DNA of 64,000 nt from Streptosporangium carneum (GCF_027922005.1 NZ_BSEV01000013.1:175342-239341), one strand, 5' to 3'. Positions 8,355 to 16,777 are shown, counted from the stretch's first letter. Made by a program: numbers and translations. The notes: generated by a model not told the origin, from the letters alone.

Positions 8355-9435
8355 ACACTCCCCGGCGGCGACGCAGGGCGCGGCGGACGAGCCATCCCGC
8401 CAGGACGACGCCGGCGAGGGCGGCCGCCAGCGGGGCGGCGCGTTTGAGGAGGGGGATTCCCGCGATCTCCAGGAGGTCGAGGGCCTCCTCGTCCGGGGTC
8501 AGAGAGGTGCGGGCGGTGCCCGCGGGATGGGTGTCGCGACCGAGGGACTCCTCGGCCGTCGCGGTCTCACGGGTCGAGGGCACGGCGGTGAGGTGGCGGC
8601 GCGACGCCTCCTGCTCGGAGAGCCTGTCACCGCCGTCCAGGGTCACGCCCGCGGGGCGGCCCCTGACCTCGGAGGCCGCCACCCCCTCGGAACCCGCCAG
8701 CCCTCCGGCGCCCGTGAGCTCCTCGGTGCCCGCCGGTCCGCCGGTTCCCGTCGGTCCGTTCGCGTCCGCCGGTCCCCTGACGCCCGCTGGTCCGCCGGTT
8801 TCCGCTGGTTCCTCCAGGTCCGCCGGTCGTTCCCGGCCCCCGGAAGGCTCAGGGGCCCGCGTCTCCCGCGCCGCCGCGCCCTCCGCCGCGGCCTGCTGGG
8901 GGACCGGTGAGGGAGCGGCCCCCTCCGTTTCCCCGGTTCCCGACGCTCCGGCCGCCGTGCTCCCGGCCTGCTCTCTTCGGCCTTCCAGCAGCGCGGACAG
9001 GTTCGCGGCGAACCTGTCGATCAGCTTCGCGCCGACCTCGGCCATCACTCCTCTGCCGAACTGGGCCGGACGTCCTGTCACGGTGAAGGCGGTCTCGACG
9101 GTCACCCGGGTGCCGGAGTCGCCGGGCCCCTCGGGGCGCAGCCGCGCGACGACCGCGGCGGAGGCCGTTCCCGGGCCGCGCGACTCCTTGCCCGACGCCC
9201 TGATGGTCAGGGTCCTGGCCTCCGCGTCCACGTCCTCGAACGTGGCCTTTCCCCGGTAGACGAGCGTGATGGGCCCGACCTTCACCTTCATCCGCCCGGT
9301 CATGTGGTCGTCCTCGACCTTCTCCAGCGCGGCTCCCGGCAGGCAGGGGGCGACCCGCTCGACGTCGAGCAGCGCGGACCACGCCCGCTCGACCGGCACC
9401 GGAACCGTGAACTCGTGTTCGAACCGCATCGCCAT
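8317..9435 (-). CDS. CoxG-like SRPBCC protein with C-terminal membrane anchor
   Basis: Residues 1-150 are a CoxG/SRPBCC (START-like) domain, recognisable from FEHEFTVPVPVERAWSALLD, CLPGAALE and VGPITLVYRGKATFEDVD. A long low-complexity Gly/Glu/Thr/Pro linker follows. A C-terminal hydrophobic helix (AAPLAAALAGVVLAGWLV) is followed by an Arg-rich tail. In CO-dehydrogenase-type operons CoxG is a membrane recruitment or maturation factor for the molybdenum enzyme. Here it is the last gene of the coxS-L-M-G order. AAGGAG lies 7 bases before the ATG at 9435. The anchor would place the enzyme at the inner membrane, which is inference from known CoxG behaviour. Confidence 0.82.
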   Translation of the reverse strand: MAMRFEHEFTVPVPVERAWSALLDVERVAPCLPGAALEKVEDDHMTGRMKVKVGPITLVYRGKATFEDVDAEARTLTIRASGKESRGPGTASAAVVARLRPEGPGDSGTRVTVETAFTVTGRPAQFGRGVMAEVGAKLIDRFAANLSALLEGRREQAGSTAAGASGTGETEGAAPSPVPQQAAAEGAAARETRAPEPSGGRERPADLEEPAETGGPAGVRGPADANGPTGTGGPAGTEELTGAGGLAGSEGVAASEVRGRPAGVTLDGGDRLSEQEASRRHLTAVPSTRETATAEESLGRDTHPAGTARTSLTPDEEALDLLEIAGIPLLKRAAPLAAALAGVVLAGWLVRRALRRRRGVSARRRTGTSSRR

Positions 9436-9476
9436 CGATCCGCTCCTTGTCGATCCACCGCTCGCGCGGCGTCACC

Positions 9477-10370
9477 TCAGCCTCCGGCGGCCCTGACCGC
9501 CCGGTAGGTCAGCACCCGGGCCAGGTGACGGCGGTATTCGGGGCCGCCGTGCAGGTCGGTCGGGGGCACGCTCCCCTCGTCCGCGCGGTCGCAGGCCTCC
9601 CTGATCCGGTCGGGCGCGCCGTTCGACCCGGAGGGCGCGAAGTCGGCGCCGCGCAGCGCGGCCTCGACCGCGTGCGCCCGCACCGGCGTCGGGCCCATGT
9701 TGGTCAGCGCGATCCGCGCCTCCTCGACGGTCCCTCCGCCCCCCTCGCCCAGCCGTACGGCCGCCGCCACGCCCACGGTCGCCCAGGACTGCGCGGTCCG
9801 GTGGAACTTCTCGTAGTGGAAACCCCAGCCGGGGCCGAGCTTCGGCACCCGGACGCCGACCAGGATCTCCCCGGGTTCGAGGGCGGGCTCCAGGTAGTCG
9901 ACGAAGAACTCGGAGGCCGGGATCTCCCGCTCGCCGTCGACGGACCTGACGACGAACACGCAGTCCAGCGCCAGGGCGACGGCGGGCAGGTCCCCGGCGG
10001 GGTCGGCGTGGGCCAGCGAGCCGCCGAACGTGCCGCGGTGCCGTACGGCGGGGTCCGCCACGGTCGCGGTGGCCAGCGCGACCAGCGGGATCAGCTCCCT
10101 GACCACGCTGGAGCGCATCACCTCGTCGTGGGTGGTGAGCGCGCCGACGAACACGTGGTCGCCCCTGTCCTCGACGCCGCGCGGCTCGGGCAGCCGCCCG
10201 ATGTCCACCAGCGCGGACGGGTAGGCGAGCCGCAGGCGCAGCAGCGGCAGCAGCGACTGGCCGCCCGCCAGCACCTTGACGTCGTCGCCCGCCTCCTCCG
10301 CGTCGCCGAGCGCGCGGCAGGCCTCCTCGAGGGAGGCGGGCCTGATGTAGTCGAAAGGCGCGGAGATCAT
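9477..10370 (-). CDS. coxM: Molybdenum hydroxylase medium subunit, FAD-binding (CoxM-like)
   Basis: This 297-residue protein has the FAD-binding PCMH fold of xanthine-dehydrogenase/CO-dehydrogenase medium subunits. The FAD motifs are AGGQSLLPLLRLRL near residue 35 and the TFGGSLAHADPAGD loop near residue 115. It passes electrons from the 2Fe-2S subunit to the acceptor. The ATG at 10370 overlaps the large-subunit stop by 4 bp, so expression is coupled. Length is normal for the family. Confidence 0.9.
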   Translation of the reverse strand: MISAPFDYIRPASLEEACRALGDAEEAGDDVKVLAGGQSLLPLLRLRLAYPSALVDIGRLPEPRGVEDRGDHVFVGALTTHDEVMRSSVVRELIPLVALATATVADPAVRHRGTFGGSLAHADPAGDLPAVALALDCVFVVRSVDGEREIPASEFFVDYLEPALEPGEILVGVRVPKLGPGWGFHYEKFHRTAQSWATVGVAAAVRLGEGGGGTVEEARIALTNMGPTPVRAHAVEAALRGADFAPSGSNGAPDRIREACDRADEGSVPPTDLHGGPEYRRHLARVLTYRAVRAAGG

Positions 10371-12847
10371 CGGAGGCCTCCCTCTGAGGTGGGCGCGGAC
10401 CCGGCGGCGGACGCCTCCGGCGGTCCGCCTGTCCCCGCGGGGCCGGTCGACCGGGCCTCGGCGATCGTCCGCCAGACCCGCTCCGGCGTGCACGGCATCC
10501 GCACGTCGTGCACGCCGTACGGGCGCAGCGCGTCCACGATCGCGTTGACGACGGCCGGGGTCGAGGCGATCGTGCCCGCCTCGCCGACGCCCTTGACGCC
10601 GAGCGGGTTGCTGGTCGCGGGGGTCTCGGTCCTGTCGGTGGTGAACTCGGGCAGGTCGGCCGCGGACGGGATCAGGTAGTCCGACATCGTCGTGGTCAGC
10701 AGGTTGCCCTCCGAGTCGTGTATCGCCTCCTCGAACAGGGCCTGCCCGATGCCCTGCGCGATGCCGCCGTGCACCTGGCCCTCGACGATCAGCGGGTTCA
10801 CCACCGAGCCCACGTCGTCGACGGCGACGTACGACCTGATCCTGGACGCGCCGGTCTCGGTGTCCACCTCGACCGCGCACAGGTGGGTGCCGTGCGGGAA
10901 GGAGAAGTTGTCCGGGTCGAAGGTCGACTCGGCGTCCAGGCTGGGCTCGAAGCCGTCGGGCAGGTCGTGCGCGGCGAAGGCGGCCAGCGCAAGCTCCTGG
11001 ATGGTGCGTCCCTGCGCGGTCCCGCGCACCTTGAACGAGCCGTCGCTGAACTCGATGTCGTCGGCTGAGGCCTCCAGCATGTGGGCGGCCAGCTCCCTGG
11101 CCCTGTCCTTCACCTTCTCGCAGGCGGACAGCACGGCGACGCCGCCCACGACCAGCGAGCGGGAGCCGTAGGTGTCCATGCCCTTGTGCGAGATCGCCGT
11201 GTCGCCGTGCAGCACCGTGACGTCCTCGAACGGCACGCCCAGCGCGTCGGCCGTGATCTGGCTCCACGCCGTCTCGTGCCCCTGGCCGTGCGGGCTCGTG
11301 CCGGTGACCACCTCGACCTTGCCGGTCGGCAGCATCCGGACCGTGGCGTGCTCCCAGCCGCCCGCGCCGTAGCTGAGCGAGCCCAGCACGCGCGAGGGCG
11401 CGAGGCCGCACATCTCGGTGTAGGTCGACACGCCGACGCCGAGCTGGACCGGGTCGCGCCTGGCCCGCCGCTCCGCCTGCTCCGCCCTGAGCGCGTCGTA
11501 GCCGAACAGCGCGAGCGCCCTGTCCGTCGCGGCCTCGTAGTTGCCCGAGTCGTAGGTCAGGCCGCAGACCGTGGTGTACGGGAACTCCTCATGGGTGATC
11601 CAGTTGCGGCGCCGTACCTCGACGGGGTCCAGGCCCAGCTCGGCGGCGAGCTCGTCGACGGCCCGCTCGATGGCGAAGGTGGCCTCGGGACGCCCCGCGC
11701 CCCGGTAGGCGTCCGTCGGCATCTTGGTCGTGAAGACGCCCGTGCAGGTGAAGTCGTAGGCGTCCATCTTGTAGATGCCGCTGTACATGAACGCCCCGAG
11801 CAGTGGGATGCCCGGCGTGACCAGCATCAGGTAGGCGCCCATGTCGGCCAGCAGCTCCACCTTGACGCCCCTGACGCGCCCGTCCCGCTCGGCGGCGATC
11901 CGGATGCGCTGGAGCTGGTCACGGCCGTGGTGCACGGTCAGGTTGCCCTCCGAGCGGGACTCGGTCCACTTCACCGGCTTGCCGAGCCTGCGCGTCAGCA
12001 GGAGCGCGAGCACCTCCTCGGCGGTGACCTGGAGCTTGGAGCCGAAGCCGCCGCCCACGTCGGGGGCGATCACCCGCAGCCTGTGCTCGGGGATGCCGGT
12101 GGTCATGGCCAGCATCACGCGCAGCACGTGCGGGATCTGCGTCGAGGAGTGCAGGGTGAAGGTCTCGCCGTCGGTCGCGGCCACGACCGCTCTGGGCTCC
12201 ATCGCGGTCGGGATCAGCCGCTGCTGGACGTACTCGCGCTCGATCACCACGGGCGCGTCGCGGAACGCCGCGTCGATGTCGCCCTGGGCGAACTTCCAGG
12301 TGAAGGCGCGGTTGCCCGACTCGTGGACCCTGGGGGCGCCCTCGGCGAGCGCCTCGGTCATGTCGACGACAGCCTCCAGCGGCTCGTAGTCGACCTCGAT
12401 GGCCTCCAGGGCGTCGGCCGCCCGGTGACGGTCGGTCGCGACCACGCAGGCCACCGCCTCGCCGGCGTAGCGGACCTCGTTCACCGCCATCGGCGGGTGG
12501 TCGGGGATGAGGATGTCCTCGGTGACGGGCCAGGCGCACGGCAGGCTGCCCTGCTCGTCGGCGAAGTCCTGGCCGCTGTGGACGGCGACCACGCCGGGCC
12601 TGGCCCGCGCGGCGGAGGTGTCGATCCGGGTGATCCTGGCGTGCGCCATCGGGCTGCGCAGGAACGCCACGTACAGCATGCCGGGAAGCTGGATGTTGTC
12701 GGTCCACGTGGTCCGGCCCGTGACCAGCCGGGCGTCCTCCTTGCGCCTGCGGGCCCTGCCGACCTCGTGCGCGTCGGAGGGACGGCCGAGCTGGTCGCTC
12801 TCCGCGATCCGTTCGGCGACCAGGCCCGCGTCGAGTTGCTCGGTCAT
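10367..12847 (-). CDS. coxL: Molybdenum hydroxylase large subunit (CoxL-like, form II active-site motif)
   Basis: The 826-residue protein matches the molybdopterin-cytosine-dinucleotide-binding catalytic subunit of the xanthine oxidase family. Features include GGGFGSK (moco binding), GQGHET and GVKGVGEAGT near the C-terminus with the likely catalytic Glu. The active-site loop at about residues 380-386 reads AYRGAGR. Form I CO dehydrogenases carry AYRCSFR there; AYRGAGR defines form II, for which CO oxidation is disputed. The enzyme therefore may act on another substrate. The start ATG overlaps the small-subunit stop (ATGA). Confidence 0.9.
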   Translation of the reverse strand: MTEQLDAGLVAERIAESDQLGRPSDAHEVGRARRRKEDARLVTGRTTWTDNIQLPGMLYVAFLRSPMAHARITRIDTSAARARPGVVAVHSGQDFADEQGSLPCAWPVTEDILIPDHPPMAVNEVRYAGEAVACVVATDRHRAADALEAIEVDYEPLEAVVDMTEALAEGAPRVHESGNRAFTWKFAQGDIDAAFRDAPVVIEREYVQQRLIPTAMEPRAVVAATDGETFTLHSSTQIPHVLRVMLAMTTGIPEHRLRVIAPDVGGGFGSKLQVTAEEVLALLLTRRLGKPVKWTESRSEGNLTVHHGRDQLQRIRIAAERDGRVRGVKVELLADMGAYLMLVTPGIPLLGAFMYSGIYKMDAYDFTCTGVFTTKMPTDAYRGAGRPEATFAIERAVDELAAELGLDPVEVRRRNWITHEEFPYTTVCGLTYDSGNYEAATDRALALFGYDALRAEQAERRARRDPVQLGVGVSTYTEMCGLAPSRVLGSLSYGAGGWEHATVRMLPTGKVEVVTGTSPHGQGHETAWSQITADALGVPFEDVTVLHGDTAISHKGMDTYGSRSLVVGGVAVLSACEKVKDRARELAAHMLEASADDIEFSDGSFKVRGTAQGRTIQELALAAFAAHDLPDGFEPSLDAESTFDPDNFSFPHGTHLCAVEVDTETGASRIRSYVAVDDVGSVVNPLIVEGQVHGGIAQGIGQALFEEAIHDSEGNLLTTTMSDYLIPSAADLPEFTTDRTETPATSNPLGVKGVGEAGTIASTPAVVNAIVDALRPYGVHDVRMPCTPERVWRTIAEARSTGPAGTGGPPEASAAGSAPTSEGGLR

Positions 12848-13365
12848 GACGCCGGGGCCTCCTGCCGTGTCTCCGGCCGCGTCTCCCGTGGTGCTTCCTG
12901 GCGCGCCATCTCCCTGGCGCCGCGTTGTACGGCCCTGACGATGTTGGAGTATCCCGTGCACCGGCACAGGTTGCCCTCGAGTCCCCGGCGCACCGCCTCC
13001 TCCGAGGGGTCGGGATCGTCCTTGAGCAGGTCGATCGCGGCCATGATCATGCCGGGGGTGCAGTATCCGCACTGCAGCGCGTGCTCTGCGTGGAAGGCCT
13101 CCTGCATGGGGTGCCACTCCTGCCCCCGCGCCAGACCCTCGATCGTGACGACCTCGCTCCCGTCCGCCTGGACGGCGAGCACGGAACAGCTCTTGGCGCT
13201 TCTGCCGTCGAGCGTCACGGTGCAGGCGCCGCAGTTGCCGGTGTCGCAGCCGATGGGGGTCCCGGTCTTGCCGAGCCGGTCTCGCAGCAGGTGGACGAGG
13301 AGGAGGCGCGGCTCGACCTCTTCCTCGTAGGTGACTCCGTCCACGCTGACGGTGATTCGAGGCAT
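12844..13365 (-). CDS. coxS: Molybdenum hydroxylase small subunit, two 2Fe-2S clusters (CoxS-like)
   Basis: This 173-residue electron-transfer subunit has both cluster motifs of the family. The plant-ferredoxin-type site is Cys40, Cys45, Cys48 and Cys60 (CDTGNCGACTV). The alpha-helical site is Cys99-x2-Cys102 (CGYCTPG) and Cys134-x-Cys136 (CRCTGY). A Gln/Glu/Arg-rich tail of about 20 residues extends beyond the usual end. It is the first gene of the operon; GGGAGG stands 4 bases before the ATG. A short palindrome upstream may be regulatory. Confidence 0.92.
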   Translation of the reverse strand: MPRITVSVDGVTYEEEVEPRLLLVHLLRDRLGKTGTPIGCDTGNCGACTVTLDGRSAKSCSVLAVQADGSEVVTIEGLARGQEWHPMQEAFHAEHALQCGYCTPGMIMAAIDLLKDDPDPSEEAVRRGLEGNLCRCTGYSNIVRAVQRGAREMARQEAPRETRPETRQEAPAS

Positions 13366-13388
13366 ACGTCCTCCCGGTGCACCCGTGA

Positions 13389-13409
13389 CAGCTCAAGAGA
13401 GATGAGCTG
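13389..13409. promoter_or_regulatory. Palindrome upstream of the cox-like operon
   Basis: CAGCTCA-N7-TGAGCTG lies 24-44 bp upstream of the coxS-like start. Position and symmetry fit an operator, but no regulator gene is adjacent. The remaining 13410-13624 region is low-complexity, C-rich and shows no supported gene. Confidence 0.35.
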
Positions 13410-13624
13410 ACAGAAGTGAACGTACGCCCCTGTCCTGCCCGGTCAAGGCCCCGTTCAAGCTCGACGCCCACTCCTCGCCCGTCTCTTGCCCACCGCCTTG
13501 CCCGCCGCCGCGTTCACCGCCCTGCCCGTCGCCGTGCCCGCCCTCCCTCAGCCACCCTCCCGCCTTCCCTCAGCCGCCCTCCCGTTCGCGGCCCGGCCGC
13601 CTCGCCGCGCGCCCTCCGCCGGGC

Positions 13625-14062
13625 TCAGGCCAGGGGGAGGTCGTCCTCGTGGACGTCCTGACGGCGCGGACCCAGGATGCGGCGGTCGGCCTCGTCGATC
13701 CGGACGTCGTTGATGCTCGCCTCACGCCGTCGCATCAGCCCGTCGTCGGCGAACTCCCACAGCTCGTTGCCGTAGCTGCGCCACCACTGACCGTCCGCGT
13801 CGTGCCATTCGTACTGGAACCGTACGGCGATGCGGTTCCCGTCGAACGCCCACAGGTTCTTGCGGAGCGCGTAGTCCTGCTCCCTGGCCCACTTGCGGGC
13901 GAGAAACTCCTTGATCTCCTCGCGTCCGGTGAGGAACTCCTCCCGGTTGCGCCAGACCGAGTCCGGTGTGTAGGCGAGGGAGACCCGTTCGGGATCCCGC
14001 GTGTTCCAGGCGTCCTCGGCGGCCCGGACCTTGGCCCTGGCCGTCTCCTCGGTGAAGTTCAC
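13625..14062 (-). CDS. NTF2-like protein, DUF1348 type
   Basis: This 145-residue protein matches the small NTF2-like DUF1348 family, typified by the run from [20 protein letters not shown] through [16 protein letters not shown] to the [11 protein letters not shown] end. Related proteins form a cone-shaped pocket; the role of this family is not established. The GTG start at 14062 overlaps the ferredoxin gene end by 4 bp (GTGA), with the ferredoxin lying upstream. The pair is therefore translationally coupled, which hints at a shared pathway. Confidence 0.8.
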   Translation of the reverse strand: MNFTEETARAKVRAAEDAWNTRDPERVSLAYTPDSVWRNREEFLTGREEIKEFLARKWAREQDYALRKNLWAFDGNRIAVRFQYEWHDADGQWWRSYGNELWEFADDGLMRRREASINDVRIDEADRRILGPRRQDVHEDDLPLA

Positions 14063-14250
14063 GATCCCTCCAGAGATATCGCCTGCACCGGGCAGGCCCG
14101 CGCGGCCTCCTCGACGGCGTCGGCCAGCGCGTCGTCGGGTTCCGCGACGTAGACCAGCCGGTCGTCGTCGTCAAGCTCGAACACCTCGGGCGCGGCGAAC
14201 ACGCACTGCGCGTGCACCTGACACAGCGCCCGATCAACGACCACCTTCAT
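14059..14250 (-). CDS. Small ferredoxin, probable 3Fe-4S type
   Basis: The 63-residue protein begins [10 protein letters not shown] and has only three cluster-type cysteines: Cys10, Cys16 (C-x5-C) and Cys54 followed by Pro. That spacing, with the CxxHAQC and CPVQAI ends, is typical of the actinobacterial 3Fe-4S ferredoxins that feed cytochromes P450. No P450 is present nearby. It is coupled by a 4-bp overlap to the downstream NTF2-like gene. GAGGGG precedes the ATG closely. Confidence 0.85.
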   Translation of the reverse strand: MKVVVDRALCQVHAQCVFAAPEVFELDDDDRLVYVAEPDDALADAVEEAARACPVQAISLEGS

Positions 14251-14320
14251 CTCGCCCCTCACCTCATTCCCTCCCCGCCGGTCCGCGACCCCCGGTCGCG
14301 GGCTTCCCCGTTCCGCCCGG

Positions 14321-15214
14321 TCACGTGATCCGCACCGATCCCGTGACCGGCGGGTTGAACCGGGAGTACCTGTCGAACCTCCAGCGGAGCGGGCTCGCCC
14401 CCCGGACGTGGACGGCCCGGTCGACCTCGAACTCCACGAGACGCTGCGCACCGGGGACGTCGCCCGGATCCCAGTCGACCCGCGCCCGTCCCGACAGGTG
14501 CAGCGCGTCGCCGTTCTCCCAGTCCAGGAAGAGCAGGCCGCAGGAGTCGTCCAGTTCCAGGTTCCCGAGCGTCATGTACATGGAGTTGCCGACGTAGTCG
14601 GGCCAGACCAGCCGTCGCTCGTCGAGCACCCGCACGAACCCCGGGTTGCCGCCCCGGTGCGACAGGTCGGCGCCGAGCCCGGGGGCGCGGGTGGCGACGA
14701 AGAAGGTGTCCGCGCCCCCGATCCACGCCCGCTGGCCGCCGGTGAGCGTCTCCGTGGTCGACACCTCGCCGGGCGGGCCCCCGGACTCCCCGGAGAGGTC
14801 GCGTGTCTGGATGTACTTCGGGCAGTTCGCGTACGTCTGCTCGGTGCGCACGACCAGCCGCCCGTCCGTCCTCAGCACCGTGCCGTTGACGCGCATCCTG
14901 CGCCTGCTGCCGAACTCGATCGCGAGCATCCCGATCTCACCCTCCTCCAGCCCGGCCAGCGGATCACCGTCGCCCGGCACCGCCCCGATCACGAGCGTCC
15001 GCTCGTCCGCGGCCTCGGCGAACCCCTCGTCCCCGGTCAGGAAGGTCGCCCACAGTCGCCCGTCCCGGTCGTCGGCCCCGATCACCAGCATCCGCTGCCG
15101 CCTCAGGAACTCGGCGGCGACCGCGGGGACCTCCGCCTTCGCCCCCGCGGAGCCCAGCTTCTCCGCGTGCACCCCCGCGCGTCTCTGCACGGCGACCTCT
15201 CCCATATGCCTCAT
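14321..15214 (-). CDS. Pyridoxamine 5'-phosphate oxidase-like FMN-binding protein
   Basis: The 297-residue protein resembles the large PNPOx-like family with split-barrel flavin-binding folds. Characteristic pieces are FLRRQRMLVIGADDRDGRLWATFL, the IGMLAIEF-GSRRRMRVNG strand pair, and QTYANCPKYIQTR. The family covers flavin-dependent oxidoreductases whose substrates are mostly unknown. ATG 15205 (MGEVAVQ) is an equally plausible start because GAGG precedes it. The gene lies 8 bases downstream of the VOC gene and is probably in its operon. Confidence 0.78.
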   Translation of the reverse strand: MRHMGEVAVQRRAGVHAEKLGSAGAKAEVPAVAAEFLRRQRMLVIGADDRDGRLWATFLTGDEGFAEAADERTLVIGAVPGDGDPLAGLEEGEIGMLAIEFGSRRRMRVNGTVLRTDGRLVVRTEQTYANCPKYIQTRDLSGESGGPPGEVSTTETLTGGQRAWIGGADTFFVATRAPGLGADLSHRGGNPGFVRVLDERRLVWPDYVGNSMYMTLGNLELDDSCGLLFLDWENGDALHLSGRARVDWDPGDVPGAQRLVEFEVDRAVHVRGASPLRWRFDRYSRFNPPVTGSVRIT

Positions 15215-15221
15215 GGCCGTT

Positions 15222-15665
15222 TTAGAAGAAGCCGCAGGTGGGGCCGCCCTCGGTTGGGGCGGGCCGCTCGTCGGCGCCGCTGGGGGCGTAGATCTCCAGC
15301 CGGATCCCGTCCGGGTCCTCGAAGAACACGCCCCCCGACGAGGCCCCCTCGCGGTGCGGCACCACGCCGTCGTGGTGGAGCGTGCCGCCGATCTCCCGGA
15401 TCACGGTCTCCGCTCTGCGGACCGTCTCGATGTCCGGCACCTGGAACGCCAGGTGGTGCAGGCCGGGCAGGCCGGTGGCGAAGCGGCCCTCGCTCTGCTG
15501 CCAGAGGGTCACCAGGAGCTCCCCGCCGAGGCCGAGGAAGGCGTAGCGGCGCTCCGCCTGGTCGGACTCGCCGAGGACCTCGAAGCCGAAGACCTTCAGG
15601 TAGAACTCCTTCGACCTGTCGAGGTCGGAGACGTTGAGGCCGACATGGCCGGTCTTGAAAGACAT
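15222..15665 (-). CDS. VOC-family (glyoxalase/dioxygenase fold) protein
   Basis: The protein has 147 residues and two vicinal-oxygen-chelate beta-alpha modules. The first opens HVGLNVSDLDRSKEFYLKVFGFEVL, the second HHLAFQVPDIETVRRAE and ends with DPDGIRLEIYAP. The histidines at the head of each module and the Glu of RLEIY are the expected metal ligands. Family members include glyoxalases, epimerases and extradiol dioxygenases; the reaction here is not determinable. It is the first gene after a strong palindromic operator at 15686-15709, so it is likely inducible. Confidence 0.85.
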   Translation of the reverse strand: MSFKTGHVGLNVSDLDRSKEFYLKVFGFEVLGESDQAERRYAFLGLGGELLVTLWQQSEGRFATGLPGLHHLAFQVPDIETVRRAETVIREIGGTLHHDGVVPHREGASSGGVFFEDPDGIRLEIYAPSGADERPAPTEGGPTCGFF

Positions 15666-15685
15666 CGCCGTTCTCCCCTCACGGC

Positions 15686-15752
15686 TTCTAACGGTCTGTT
15701 CCGTTAGAAGATGTGAGGTAAATATAACGGAACTTGATGGATTTTTCCGTTA
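15686..15752. promoter_or_regulatory. Double palindromic operator (TAACGGA/TCCGTTA half-sites) upstream of the VOC gene
   Basis: Two inverted repeats share one half-site. The first is TTCTAACGG-N6-CCGTTAGAA at 15686-15709, perfect over 9 bp per arm. The second is TAACGGAA-N12-TTCCGTTA at 15725-15752. They stand 21-87 bp upstream of the minus-strand VOC start, in an AT-richer pocket. This geometry is typical of TetR-family operators, but no TetR gene lies in the window. Confidence 0.65.
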
Positions 15753-15940
15753 GAAAAATGTGATGTGGATCACTGATCGTTAAGGGCGCGGCCTGGTGAG
15801 GGCTCAGGAAGAGGTCTGCCGGAAGCCGGGACGCGCGCCGCGGCGGGCCGTGGTGCGGGCCGTGGTGCAGCCCGTGCGGCCCGTACGGACCGCGCGGGGC
15901 CGTGAGGCTGGGGGCGTGGTGGGCGTGGTGGGCGCGGGGG

Positions 15941-16516
15941 TCAGGAGGTCCTGTGCTGGCGGTAGTGGCGGGCGGCGCGGGCCCGGTTGCCGCAGCCGAC
16001 CGAGCACCACTCCTGACGGGGGTGCTCCCTGACGTAATAGAGCACGCAGCGCGGGGCCAGGCAGGCGCGCAGCTGCTCGCGGTGTGGTCCGGCCAGCAGT
16101 TCGATCGCCGCCGCCGCCAGGGCGGCCCTGACGCGCGCGGACTGTCCGGTCTCGCCGGCGGAGACGCTCACGGCCACGGGGACGCCGTCGGCGGGCCACT
16201 CCAGCCGCGGGGCCACCGGCACGGCGAGCGCCGTGGCGTTGACGAGGGCGAGGGACTCGGCGAACCCCGGAAGACGGTCGGCGTCCGCGCTGCTCACGGG
16301 GCCGGGCGCGACGGCTCTGGCGAACAGGGCCCGTACGGCCTGCCGCAACTCGACCACTTCGCGCCACAGCTCCTCGGAAGCGGTGAAGCCGGGGTCGAGC
16401 CCCAGCTCGGCGGCGTGCGCGCGGCCCCAGACGGTCATGCCCTCGACGTCGGAGAGCTCGTCCACCGGTCCGCTCCGTCTCGCGCGGACCGTGCTCACGA
16501 ACTCCAGGGCCAGCAT
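15941..16516 (-). CDS. CGNR zinc-finger protein (ABATE-type putative regulator)
   Basis: The 191-residue protein starts with the ABATE ligand-sensing-like domain (LALEFVSTVRARR near the N-terminus). It ends with the CGNR zinc finger: C-x3-C in CLAPRC and C-x3-CGNR in CSVGCGNR, followed by ARHYRQHR. The family is thought to be stress-responsive transcription factors. Neither the ligand nor the target is known. Its stop lies about 190 bp from the double operator at 15.7 kb, but CGNR proteins are not known to bind that motif. Confidence 0.88.
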   Translation of the reverse strand: MLALEFVSTVRARRSGPVDELSDVEGMTVWGRAHAAELGLDPGFTASEELWREVVELRQAVRALFARAVAPGPVSSADADRLPGFAESLALVNATALAVPVAPRLEWPADGVPVAVSVSAGETGQSARVRAALAAAAIELLAGPHREQLRACLAPRCVLYYVREHPRQEWCSVGCGNRARAARHYRQHRTS

Positions 16517-16567
16517 TCCCTCAGTCTAACGCCTGACACGGCCGCCACCCGTGAGACCAGCGGGGGC

Positions 16568-16777
16568 CTACTGACGCCGAACCGCCCTGGCCAGGATGGA
16601 GACCAGCCCCGCCAGGCCCAGACCCCCCAGGACGACGGGAAGCATGACCAGCGGCTCCAGGTCGGGCACGCTGATGAAGAGGATCCCGGAGACGATGAAC
16701 AGCAGGCCGCTGAGCAGGGCCATCCAGTCGGTGCGGTGCCTTCGCGTGCGCCGCGCCGGATCCGTCTCAGGCGCCAC
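16568..16777 (-). CDS. Small two-helix membrane protein
   Basis: The 69-residue protein has a charged N-terminus (RRTRRHRTD) and two hydrophobic segments, WMALLSGLLFIVSGILFI and LVMLPVVLGGLGLAGLVSIL. The GTG start at 16777 overlaps the end of the PspC/toast-rack gene by 11 bp, so the two are co-expressed. The role is unknown; context suggests it accompanies the envelope-stress protein. Confidence 0.75.
   Translation of the reverse strand: MAPETDPARRTRRHRTDWMALLSGLLFIVSGILFISVPDLEPLVMLPVVLGGLGLAGLVSILARAVRRQ

Noticed and set aside
8063..8395. Minus-strand 110-residue frame with PLNGDTR-type repeats
   Set aside because: It overlaps the end of the coxG-like gene, comes from the 24-bp repeats, and lacks a ribosome site or known domain.
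9477..11411. Frame extending the CoxM-like protein to 644 residues
   Set aside because: The N-terminal half is an out-of-frame reading of coxL; the conserved FAD domain starts at 10370.
15941..16516. CGNR protein as the binder of the TAACGGA operator
   Set aside because: The family is not known to use such palindromes; proximity alone is not enough.
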